64,000 nt of DNA from Ancylobacter rudongensis (lineage in GTDB: Bacteria; Pseudomonadota; Alphaproteobacteria; Rhizobiales; Xanthobacteraceae), in assembly GCF_900100155.1 (NCBI RefSeq), contig NZ_FMTP01000001.1, positions 1 through 64,000 of the forward strand, given 5' to 3'. Positions 1 to 7,126 of the stretch are shown piece after piece. The stretch's first letter is position 1. Each line of letters opens with the position of its first letter. Below the pieces are notes generated by a model that made no database searches, was not told the DNA's origin, and was given only the letters and a program-made list of their open reading frames with translations. The translations under genes were made by a program, and so were the position numbers.

Positions 1-291
1 AACGGCTTCATCGAAAGCTTCAACGGCCGATTGCGGGACGAGCTGTTGAACGAGACGCTGTTCTCCAGCCTGCCCCAGGCCAGAGCCGCTCTCGCCAAGT
101 GGCAGCTCGACTACAACACGGCCCGGCCGCACTCCAAGCTCGGATGGCAGACGCCAACGGCCTTCGCCTCAACGTTCCACCCGCGGCGGGATCAGACGAT
201 CCTCACCATCAACGGCTCCGCGTCTGCCCCCGCCGCTCCGCACGCCCGACAGGGCAAATCCAACCGTCAGAACGAACTGAAAGCTGGATAG
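1..291 (+). CDS. IS3-family transposase OrfB, C-terminal fragment (cut by window edge)
   Basis: The frame is open from base 1 to a TAG at 289-291 with no start codon in the window, so only the last 96 residues are present. The first residues, [14 protein letters not shown], hold the final Glu of the DDE catalytic triad of IS3-group transposases (rve integrase fold). They are followed by the usual tail with the motif [15 protein letters not shown]. An intact protein would cut and join the ends of its own element. The C-terminus looks complete, so the rest of the element lies to the left of the window. It abuts an IS481 relic on the right. Confidence 0.88.
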   Translation, partial: NGFIESFNGRLRDELLNETLFSSLPQARAALAKWQLDYNTARPHSKLGWQTPTAFASTFHPRRDQTILTINGSASAPAAPHARQGKSNRQNELKAG

Positions 292-311
292 AAGTTGGGG
301 GCAACGTCAAG
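284..311 (+). mobile_element. Probable right end of the IS3-family element
   Basis: The transposase stop at 289-291 is followed directly by AGTTGGGGGCAACGTCA. A short GC-rich terminal inverted repeat just past the stop codon is normal for IS3 elements. The left end is outside the window, so neither the inverted repeat nor a target duplication can be checked. The exact boundary is inferred from where IS481-like coding sequence resumes on the other strand. Confidence 0.4.
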
Positions 312-590
312 TTTTCCTGACGATCTGCACGAAGGCGAATTTGCTCGTCCGATCAATAGCGACATAAAGATACCGCTTACCCTCGGCAGTATGCACTTGG
401 GGTAGTCGTCGAGCGGCAGCAACGTATGCTGGCGGAAGGCGATGATTAGGGCCTCTTCCTCGACCGACAGAACCGTCGATGTCGGCTCCCTCGGGCCGGC
501 CGGCGGATCAGCGACCGAGGCCCGCTTCTTCCACTTGGCAACGGTCTTTTGATTGACCCGTTACGCTTCTCCAACGTCCTGAGGCGTTCT
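311..590 (-). pseudogene. IS481-family transposase relic with internal deletion and frame shifts
   Basis: The minus strand translates in pieces into recognisable IS481-family transposase. From about 565 down to about 395 one frame reads VNQKTVAKWKKRASVADP and then VLSVEEEALIIAFRQHTLLP. A different frame at about 390-313 reads HTAEGKRYLYVAIDRTSKF, which is the integrase-core strand around a catalytic Asp. In intact relatives these blocks are separated by roughly 50-60 residues, so an internal deletion and frame shift are inferred. A stop lies just upstream of the first block. The relic is truncated by the IS3 end at about 311 and touches the 3' end of the SGNH gene at 595. Confidence 0.75.
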
Positions 591-594
591 TCCA

Positions 595-1680
595 TTAAAG
601 CCCGCGATCAAACACCTGATCATTGCCGCCCCAGATACGCGTGGCAAGAATATCGGCGACACGTTTGTGCCCGTCCCCCGAAAGGTGCCCCGCTGCATCC
701 AGGAAATACATTCGATCGGACGGCAACGCGCCCGAGAGATTGATGAACTCTGGCAGGTCGAGCTTGTTCATTTCCTCTTGATATCGGCTGTATATAGGTC
801 TCATCCTGGTAAGGTTTGCCTTGAATTTCGGGTCGTTCAAGAGGTTGTCGACATTGACGTCCGCGTCATAGGGCGTCGGGAGATAGACGACATGAAAAGG
901 GGTTCCCTGCTTACGTCCGAACGCAACCGCGCTCTCTATACTCATGATCGAATGACGCACGGCCAGATCAAGGCTTTCATTCGACGAACAGGGTGCAGCC
1001 GCATTGTTCGAAAACGTCTCCACAAACAACTCAGCCAGAAAAGGAAGCATGCGTTTTTTTGACGTTGCCGCAGGGTTGAGCATGCAGTCGTGGTATAATT
1101 GATAACCGGCACCAGCTATGATAACAAAATCCGGCTTCGCTTTCTTCTTTTGCAAATCATACCAACGTAGAACGCTGTCGGCGACAGGTTGCGCGACGCC
1201 GGCATAATTCTCGACGCGGACGTTCTTTAGGCGTTTCTCGAGATGGGCCGCAACTGTCTGGTTGTCGGCGACTCCAAAGCCGAATGCCGTCGATGATCCG
1301 AGCAGAAAGCCAACGGAGCTCGCCTTTTCCGGCGTGAGTTGTCCGTTGGAGCGCATGCCATCGGGCTCCACATTGGTGGCCACCGATTGATACGCGTTGA
1401 CAATCCCGCGTATTCCCGGTTCGTCATAGGATGTAATTTTCGGTAATGGCCGCAGGATATCCTGAGTCGATCCTGGTTCGACTTCTTCAGAATTGAAAGC
1501 TAAGGATATCTTGTTGCCGATGTAGTTTTTAGAGATGATTAATAAAGGGTATGAAATATCCAAGAATCCATTGATCAGGCATATAACGATAAAAATCTGA
1601 AATAGACGGACCGAGGTTGAGCGGATCCTTGATGTGGTCGTCGGCTCAGGCGAACGATCACTCATATCAGTCCATCTCAT
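595..1680 (-). CDS. Membrane-anchored SGNH-hydrolase-like protein
   Basis: A 361-residue protein with one N-terminal membrane segment (about residues 25-50) and a large extracytoplasmic domain. The block-I region reads FLLGSSTAFGFGV, so the nucleophile motif is GSS rather than GDS. Near the C-terminus HLSGDGHKRVAD resembles the Asp-x-x-His block V of SGNH/GDSL esterases and acyltransferases. Such proteins often add or remove acyl groups on surface glycans. It is the last gene of a leftward set: its ATG at 1680 overlaps the carbamoyltransferase 3' end by 14 bases, and a second ATG at 1665 lies just after that stop. The 3' end runs up to an IS481 relic, so the last few residues may not be native. 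The substrate is unknown. Confidence 0.68.
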   Translation of the reverse strand: MRWTDMSDRSPEPTTTSRIRSTSVRLFQIFIVICLINGFLDISYPLLIISKNYIGNKISLAFNSEEVEPGSTQDILRPLPKITSYDEPGIRGIVNAYQSVATNVEPDGMRSNGQLTPEKASSVGFLLGSSTAFGFGVADNQTVAAHLEKRLKNVRVENYAGVAQPVADSVLRWYDLQKKKAKPDFVIIAGAGYQLYHDCMLNPAATSKKRMLPFLAELFVETFSNNAAAPCSSNESLDLAVRHSIMSIESAVAFGRKQGTPFHVVYLPTPYDADVNVDNLLNDPKFKANLTRMRPIYSRYQEEMNKLDLPEFINLSGALPSDRMYFLDAAGHLSGDGHKRVADILATRIWGGNDQVFDRGL

Positions 1681-3496
1681 GACGCGAAATATAGTCGGTG
1701 GCGAGCGAGGGGTCCTGATCGGCCTTCAGCATCACGGCGTTGCCGACCACCAGCCGGTCCATGCCGGTGGCCATGAAGCACTGGAACGCCTCGGCCGGGG
1801 TGCAGACAATCGGTTCATTCCGGACATTGAAGCTTGTGTTGATCAGCATCGGGCATCCGGTCCGTCCCTCGAATGCCTTGATGAGGGCGTGATAGCGGGG
1901 GCTGTGCTCGGCGTGAACGGTCTGCAGCCGGGCGGAAAAGTCGGTATGCGTCACCGCCGGGATGGTGGAGCGAAGGAGATGTTGATCCTTCAGCCCGTGC
2001 TGCACTGCCGCTTGCTCCGGCGATATCCTGCGGTGCTTCTCCGCCACCGTCGTCACGGTCATCATGTAAGGCGAATCCGGCGTGGTCATGTCGAACCAGT
2101 CAGCCGCCGCTTCCGCCAGAACCGAGGGGGCGAAGGGCCGGAAGCTCTCGCGGAACTTGATCTTGAGATTGAGGGTCTTTTGCATCTCCGGGGCGCGGGG
2201 GTCGCCTAGGATGGAGCGTTGACCGAGCGCCCGCGGGCCGAACTCCATGCGGCCCTGGAACCAGCCGACAACCTCGCCCGCCGCCAGCGCGGCGGCGGTC
2301 TCATCGAACAGCCTCTCGTCCGGCACGAGGGTGAACGCGGCGCCGGCGGCCGCAAGCGCGGCGTCGATCGCGCCGGGCGAGAAGTCCGGGCCCAACGCGC
2401 TGGCGTGCATGGCGTCCGGCCGGCGCGGCTGGCGCGGCGCCTTCGCGTGCAGATGATACGCGGCCAGCGCCGCGCCCAGTGCCCCACCGGCATCGCCGGA
2501 GGCGGGCTGCACCCAGATGTTCTCGAACGCGCCTTCAGCGGCGATCTTGCCATTGGCCACGCAGTTGAGCGCCACGCCGCCTGCAAGGCAGAGGTTCCTT
2601 TGCCCGGTTTCCCGCGCCAGCGCCCGCGTCAGGCGCAGCATGATATCCTCCGTCACCTGCTGGATCGAGGCGGCGATGTCCGCATGAAAATCCTCGAGCG
2701 GGCTCTCCGGTACGCGCGGCGGGCGGCCGAACAGGGCATGGAACCGGGCATTGGTCATGCTGAGCCCGGTGCAGTAATTGAAGTAGCGCTGGTCCAGCCT
2801 GAAGCTGCCATCCTCCTTCACGTCGACCAGATGCGTGCGGATCAGCTCGGCAAAGCGTGGTTCACCATAGGGGGCGAGGCCCATCAGCTTGTATTCGCCC
2901 GAGTTGACGCGGAAACCGGCATAGGTGGTGAAGGCGGAGTAGAGCAGCCCCAGCGAGTGAGGGAAGGCGAGGTCTCGGATGATCTTCAGATCGGCGCCGC
3001 GACCGATCGCGACCGACGTGGTCGCCCATTCGCCTACCCCGTCCATGGTCAACACCACAGCCTCCTCGAAGGGCGAGGGGTAGAAGGCGGATGCCGCGTG
3101 GCTGAGATGGTGCTCGGAGAACAGCAGCGCGTCCGGCGCGAAGCGGCCGGGGGCGAGGTCGTTCAGTTCCTTCATCAGCAGCGAGCGCTGGAACAGCTTC
3201 TCCTTGGCCCATATCGGCAGGCCGGCGCGGAAAGTGGCGAAGCCTCTCGGCGCGAAGCTGAGATAGGTCTCCAGTATGCGCTCGAACTTGAGCAGCGGCT
3301 TGTCATAGAACACGACATGGTCGATGGCCCCACCCGCCGCCGCCTCAAGGCAGAAGCGGGCTGCGGCGCGGGGAAAATCCGCGTCCTGCTTCTTGCGGGT
3401 GAAGCGCTCTTCCTGTGCGGCGGCCACAACCACGCCGTCGCGGATCAGGGCGGCGGCACTGTCGTGATAATAGGCGGAGAGTCCAAGAATCTGCAT
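1667..3496 (-). CDS. NodU/CmcH-family carbamoyltransferase
   Basis: A 609-residue protein opening with ILGLSAYYHDSAAALI and AAQEERFTRKKQD, which are signature segments of the NodU/CmcH/TobZ family. The N-terminal Kae1-like part makes carbamoyl adenylate from carbamoyl phosphate and ATP. The C-terminal part (GWFQGRMEFGPRALGQRSIL, about residues 415-435, then LINTSFNVRNEPIVC) is the classical NodU C-terminal domain. The enzyme would carbamoylate a hydroxyl group on a sugar or other small molecule. It starts 12 bases after the SxtJ-like gene ends and overlaps the SGNH gene. The length is normal for the family. The acceptor cannot be told from sequence. Confidence 0.93.
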   Translation of the reverse strand: MQILGLSAYYHDSAAALIRDGVVVAAAQEERFTRKKQDADFPRAAARFCLEAAAGGAIDHVVFYDKPLLKFERILETYLSFAPRGFATFRAGLPIWAKEKLFQRSLLMKELNDLAPGRFAPDALLFSEHHLSHAASAFYPSPFEEAVVLTMDGVGEWATTSVAIGRGADLKIIRDLAFPHSLGLLYSAFTTYAGFRVNSGEYKLMGLAPYGEPRFAELIRTHLVDVKEDGSFRLDQRYFNYCTGLSMTNARFHALFGRPPRVPESPLEDFHADIAASIQQVTEDIMLRLTRALARETGQRNLCLAGGVALNCVANGKIAAEGAFENIWVQPASGDAGGALGAALAAYHLHAKAPRQPRRPDAMHASALGPDFSPGAIDAALAAAGAAFTLVPDERLFDETAAALAAGEVVGWFQGRMEFGPRALGQRSILGDPRAPEMQKTLNLKIKFRESFRPFAPSVLAEAAADWFDMTTPDSPYMMTVTTVAEKHRRISPEQAAVQHGLKDQHLLRSTIPAVTHTDFSARLQTVHAEHSPRYHALIKAFEGRTGCPMLINTSFNVRNEPIVCTPAEAFQCFMATGMDRLVVGNAVMLKADQDPSLATDYISRHEMD

Positions 3497-3508
3497 GGGG
3501 GGCTTCGG

Positions 3509-3901
3509 TCAGAAGGGGCGGGTGAAGTCCGTCTCGGCGGGCTCGCGCTCCGTCCAATAGGTGCTCATCTTGCGGTCGAAACCCTGGGAGATCGTGTTGC
3601 GCCCGCACAGGCGCAGCAGCGCGGCTCCGGGCGTGAAGAAGAAGTAGTAGAGCAGGAACAGCGCGACAAAGCTCGTCACGGCATGCATGGCCTTGCCGAA
3701 CCGGGTCCAGAGCCGGTTGGGAACCGCCAGCACGCGCGGCGCGGCGATGGCGATCACGGCGAGAAGCAGGGCGGCAAGAACCAGCGGTACATGAGGTGCC
3801 TCGCCGCGCCACAGCGGCAGAAAGGCGAAAAAGCTGAGGATGCCGCACCAGGCGAAACCGAAAATCCTGTCGCTCACGTCGCCTCTCTCGCCAATGTGCA
3901 T
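3509..3901 (-). CDS. SxtJ-family small membrane protein
   Basis: A 130-residue protein with two or three hydrophobic segments: FGFAWCGILSFFAFLPLW, then VPLVLAALLLAVIAIAAP, then AVTSFVALFLLYYFFFTP. The C-terminal end is soluble (SQGFDRKMSTYWTEREP). This arrangement, and its place directly before a NodU-type carbamoyltransferase, match the SxtJ family first named in saxitoxin clusters. The biochemical role of that family is not established. It is the first gene of the leftward arm and diverges from the DUF5989 gene. Another ATG a few codons inside would remove part of the N-terminus. Confidence 0.72.
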   Translation of the reverse strand: MHIGERGDVSDRIFGFAWCGILSFFAFLPLWRGEAPHVPLVLAALLLAVIAIAAPRVLAVPNRLWTRFGKAMHAVTSFVALFLLYYFFFTPGAALLRLCGRNTISQGFDRKMSTYWTEREPAETDFTRPF

Positions 3902-4054
3902 GCCCAGCGTCGGGCGCGGTGGGGCCTAACCCTGGCCGGGTGGCGCAAATGCGGCTCCAGCCGTCGACCCCGAGCGATGGAGGACCTTTTAAAGGGTAAC
4001 AAAATCTGAGTATACACCCAAGCTTGCGGGGTCGAGATGTTCGGCGGGGGTGGT
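3902..4054. promoter_or_regulatory. Divergent promoter region of the carbamoyltransferase island
   Basis: This 153-base gap separates the two divergent arms (SxtJ leftward, DUF5989 rightward) and must hold both start regions. Its right half, 3985-4020, is notably AT-rich against the surroundings. I see no clear operator repeat. Confidence 0.45.
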
Positions 4055-4207
4055 ATGACGTTTTTCAACGATCTGTTCGGGTTTCTCTTCAGCAAGAGAT
4101 CCCGGCTTGTGCTCATTCCGTTTCTGGCGGTGATCCTGCTGTTCGCCGCCGTGTTCGTCGTGCTGGCCAACTCCGCCTGGTCGCCTTTCGTGTACGCGGT
4201 CTTCTGA
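4055..4207 (+). CDS. DUF5989 single-span membrane peptide
   Basis: A peptide of 50 residues starting MTFFNDLFGFLFSKRS, then one hydrophobic helix (LVLIPFLAVILLFAAVFVVL) and the ending SAWSPFVYAVF. The pattern of a short amphipathic start, basic residues, one membrane span and a terminal aromatic motif matches DUF5989 peptides, which are usually about 50 residues and sit next to NodU-type carbamoyltransferases and SxtJ proteins. I chose ATG 4055 because it gives the family length and follows a G-rich stretch. An in-frame ATG at 4037 would add six residues. Function unknown; a structural partner of the SxtJ or acyltransferase membrane proteins is a guess. Confidence 0.75.
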   Translation: MTFFNDLFGFLFSKRSRLVLIPFLAVILLFAAVFVVLANSAWSPFVYAVF

Positions 4208-4209
4208 CC

Positions 4210-5187
4210 GTGACAGCGCGAAAGCCTCCGCTGGTCCGCTTTCTGTCCGCAGCCGGGCTGGTTCTGTGCGGCCTCTTGCTGGCCTGTGTCGCCGGCGAGG
4301 TTTTGGTGCGTGTCGCCACGGCCTCGCAACAGAATTATCTGATCGAGATGTGGCGCTACGCCACGCTGCTCAAGCGACAGAGTGCCGACCCGGCCATCGG
4401 CCACGAGCACGTTCCCGGCGCCTCCGCCTCGTTGCAAGGGGTCGACGTGTCGATCAACTCGCTCGGCATGCGTGGACCCGAGCCGGATCTGGCGACGCCC
4501 GGCAAGCAGAAGGTTGTCATCATCGGCGATTCCAACGCCATGGGTTGGGGCGTGTCGGAAGCAGACACCCTGCGCGGGCAGCTGGCCGCCGATCTCGGCC
4601 CTTCGGCCGAGGTCATGACCACCGGCGTCGGCAACATGAACATGACGCAGATCGTCGCCAACTGGCTCCGCTACAGCGGGACGGTCCGTCCTCAGACTGT
4701 CATTCTGCTCGCAACGGTGCGGGCCCCCGCGGTTCAGGAGGGCGAGGGGGCGGGCTGGCTGGTCCGTCACAGCCAGCTTTACGCGCTGCTTGTTTCATTC
4801 GTGCAGATCGCGATGCAGAACACTCCTGGCAAGGAGGCGCTTGTGGACCATTACAAGACGCTCTGGTCGGGCGGGCGGGGTTTCGTGGCGATGGAGGCGG
4901 CGCTAGACCGGCTGAAGGCCAACCAGGCGACGGAGGGCTACCGCGTCATCGTCATGCTGGTGCCTGAGCCGCACAGCTACCAGCCCTATCTGTTCGGCTT
5001 CACCAGCGATGTCATGCGGAGCGAGGCCGAGAAGCGCGGCTGGACCTTCATTGATCCGCTGCCCGAGCTGGCGCAGAGGCCGGCCGAGAGCTACTGGGTG
5101 ACCAATAGCGATGTGCATTTCAACGCTGACGCTTTCCATATCATGGCGGAGCTCCTGAAGCCCTATCTGGCAGCCCCGCGCGAGTAG
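4210..5187 (+). CDS. SGNH/GDSL hydrolase-like protein with N-terminal membrane anchor
   Basis: A protein of 325 residues. The GTG at 4210 is chosen because it lies two bases after the DUF5989 stop and leads straight into a short basic stretch and a membrane segment (residues about 10-35). VVIIGDSNAMGWGV carries the block-I GDS nucleophile, GNMNM may be the block-III Asn, and SDVHFNADAFH is block V with Asp and His. These form the Ser-His-Asp set of SGNH esterases and acyltransferases. It precedes an MBOAT acyltransferase by six bases, the same pairing as AlgI with AlgJ/AlgX-type proteins in alginate acetylation. By analogy it would work outside the membrane on an acylated product. Confidence 0.78.
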   Translation: MTARKPPLVRFLSAAGLVLCGLLLACVAGEVLVRVATASQQNYLIEMWRYATLLKRQSADPAIGHEHVPGASASLQGVDVSINSLGMRGPEPDLATPGKQKVVIIGDSNAMGWGVSEADTLRGQLAADLGPSAEVMTTGVGNMNMTQIVANWLRYSGTVRPQTVILLATVRAPAVQEGEGAGWLVRHSQLYALLVSFVQIAMQNTPGKEALVDHYKTLWSGGRGFVAMEAALDRLKANQATEGYRVIVMLVPEPHSYQPYLFGFTSDVMRSEAEKRGWTFIDPLPELAQRPAESYWVTNSDVHFNADAFHIMAELLKPYLAAPRE

Positions 5188-5193
5188 CCATAC

Positions 5194-6558
5194 ATGCTGT
5201 TCCAGCTGCCGTCGTTTCTTCTGTTCTTCCTGATTTTCTGTGCCCTTTTCGCCTTTTGCCCCGCCCGCTTTCGGCTCAGCTTCGTCACTGTCGCCAGTCT
5301 GATTTTCTATGCTTGGTGGTATCCGCCCGCCGTGCTGCTTCTGATTGCGTTGATCGTCGGCTGTTGGCTGATGCTGCGTCTGGTCTGGCACGACCGGCGC
5401 TGGCTGGTGCTGTGCGTGGTCGTGGCGCTGATCCCGCTCGCCCTCTACAAATACGCGGACTTCCTCTTTGCGACCGTCGAGAACCTGACCGGCATTCCCA
5501 CGCCGCGCCTCGGCTGGGCGCTGCCGCTCGGCATCTCCTTCGTCACCTTCACCATCATCAGCTACGTGGTGGACACCGCCCGCCAGCCGGAGGAGAAGCC
5601 GCCGGCCTTCTGGCCGACGGCGGTTTATCTCACCTTCTTCCCCCATCTCATCGCCGGGCCGATCCTGCGGGCGCGCCATATCCTGCCTCAGCTGCCGCAG
5701 CTGAGGATCGCGCGCGCCGACCTGATGCCGAACCTCGCCCTGTTCACGGTGGGGATTCTGAAGAAGGTGCTGGTGGCCGATCCCGTCGGCGCTTATGTCG
5801 ACAAGGCCTATGCCGCGCATGCCACCCTGTCGGGTTGGGAGGCGGTGGCGGCGATCTTCGGCTTCACCATCCAGATCTACTGCGACTTCAGCGCCTATTC
5901 CGACATGGCGATCGCGCTGGCCGGCATGCTTGGCATCGCCTTTCCGGAGAATTTCCATTCGCCTTATGCGTCCACGTCGCTGACCGAAATCTGGCGGCGC
6001 TGGCACATGACGCTGAGCTTCTGGCTGCGCGACTATGTGTTCAAGCCGCTGCACAGCCGCTTGCACAAATACGCCCGCCACCTCTCGCTCGTGCTCACCA
6101 TGGTGCTGTCCGGCCTCTGGCACGGGGCGGCGTGGACCTTTGTGTTCTGGGGGCTGGCGCAAGGGCTGGTCATGATGGCCGAGACGGTCACTGGCTATGG
6201 CCGCTTCGCCGCCAAGGCGGTCGGCTGGAAGCGGGGGCTCTGCATCGGCCTCACCTTCCTGGTGTGGACCTATCTGACGGTGTTCTTCCGCTCGCCGTCG
6301 ATGTCGGTCGCCTACGACATCGGTGTCGCCAGTTTCGGGCGCGGCGGCTGGGACCGTTGGCCGGAAGCGGCCACCGTGCCGGTTCTGCTTGGCCTCGGTC
6401 TGCTGCTGCTGCACCCGCTCGACCAGATCGACAAGATACGCTCGTCGGCGGCGCGGGTGCCGGTGGCGCTTGCCGCGCCGGTGCTGCTCATGCTGTGCCT
6501 GGGCTGCGCGGTTATCGCCTCGATGCAGCCGACAAATTTCTACTACTTCGATTTCTGA
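5194..6558 (+). CDS. MBOAT-family membrane-bound O-acyltransferase (AlgI/DltB-like)
   Basis: A polytopic protein of 454 residues with about 10-12 membrane segments. It has the AlgI-type hallmarks PHLIAGPILRARHILPQL, then TEIWRRWHMTLSFWLRDYVF, and LSGLWHGAAWTFVFWG with the catalytic His of the MBOAT family. Such enzymes take an acyl group from a cytoplasmic donor and hand it across the membrane to a glycan or to a partner SGNH protein. It follows the GDS-type SGNH gene by six bases and is the last gene of the rightward arm. The length is typical of the AlgI group (about 450-520). The acyl donor and acceptor are unknown. Confidence 0.92.
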   Translation: MLFQLPSFLLFFLIFCALFAFCPARFRLSFVTVASLIFYAWWYPPAVLLLIALIVGCWLMLRLVWHDRRWLVLCVVVALIPLALYKYADFLFATVENLTGIPTPRLGWALPLGISFVTFTIISYVVDTARQPEEKPPAFWPTAVYLTFFPHLIAGPILRARHILPQLPQLRIARADLMPNLALFTVGILKKVLVADPVGAYVDKAYAAHATLSGWEAVAAIFGFTIQIYCDFSAYSDMAIALAGMLGIAFPENFHSPYASTSLTEIWRRWHMTLSFWLRDYVFKPLHSRLHKYARHLSLVLTMVLSGLWHGAAWTFVFWGLAQGLVMMAETVTGYGRFAAKAVGWKRGLCIGLTFLVWTYLTVFFRSPSMSVAYDIGVASFGRGGWDRWPEAATVPVLLGLGLLLLHPLDQIDKIRSSAARVPVALAAPVLLMLCLGCAVIASMQPTNFYYFDF

Positions 6559-7126
6559 GAGACAGTTTGAGAACAGGTTGAAGCAGCCGGCTGTGCGTGA
6601 TTCACGTTCGAATCTGGACCTGAGAGAGCCGTGGCCGGATGACTGGATTTGAGCGGCGAGCCAAGCGCTACCCGACCGATTTGACGGACGAGGAGTGGCG
6701 GGTCATCCAGCCTTTCCTGCCATCAGTTCCGAAACGCGGACGCAAGCCGACAACCGATCTGCGCGAGGTGCTCGACGCATTGCGCCACCTTGCCCGGACG
6801 GGTGGCGGCTGGTGGATGTTGCCGAACGACTTTCCGCCCTAGCGGACGGCATATTGGTGGTTCCACCGCTTCGCGCGCCGCTTGCTGTTCCGCACGATCC
6901 ACGGCGTCAGGCTGAGGCTCCACCGCGCGTGCGAAGGGCGCGAGCAGGGCCCGTCCGGTAGCGCTGGTTCGCGATGACGGGCAGCGCCTCGACGTCTGCG
7001 AGGCCATGATCGATGTGGCCCTCGGTAGCCGCATGTTGTGCCGGATCGTCCACCTCCTCCTCACGGGGAGGGGGCGCTCGCACCGTTGACGCGCCTGGAC
7101 CTGCGCGTTTGGTTCTGTCGCCAAGA
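6559..7126 (+). pseudogene. IS5-type transposase relic, N-terminal part with nonsense codon, plus unassigned remnant
   Basis: From ATG 6639 the frame reads RYPTDLTDEEWRVIQPFLP, GRKPTTDLREVLDALRHLAR and GWWMLPNDFPP, then hits a TAG at 6840-6842. Translation continues after it as RTAYWWFHRFARRLLFRTIH. In intact IS5-family (DUF4096-type N-terminus) transposases that position is a Trp, so a TGG to TAG change is inferred. Homology fades by about 6965 and no DDE core follows. In another frame at about 6972-7060 a piece reading CEAMIDVALGSRMLCRIVH could be a leftover C-terminal end, but I cannot prove it. GAGACAGTTTGAGAACAGG at 6558-6576 may be the left element end; no matching right end was seen. 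Confidence 0.75.

Noticed and set aside
2219..4009. Long open frame on the plus strand opposite the carbamoyltransferase
   Set aside because: It is antisense to an unmistakable NodU-type gene. Arg/Gly/Ala-rich composition without motifs is typical of GC-rich shadow frames.
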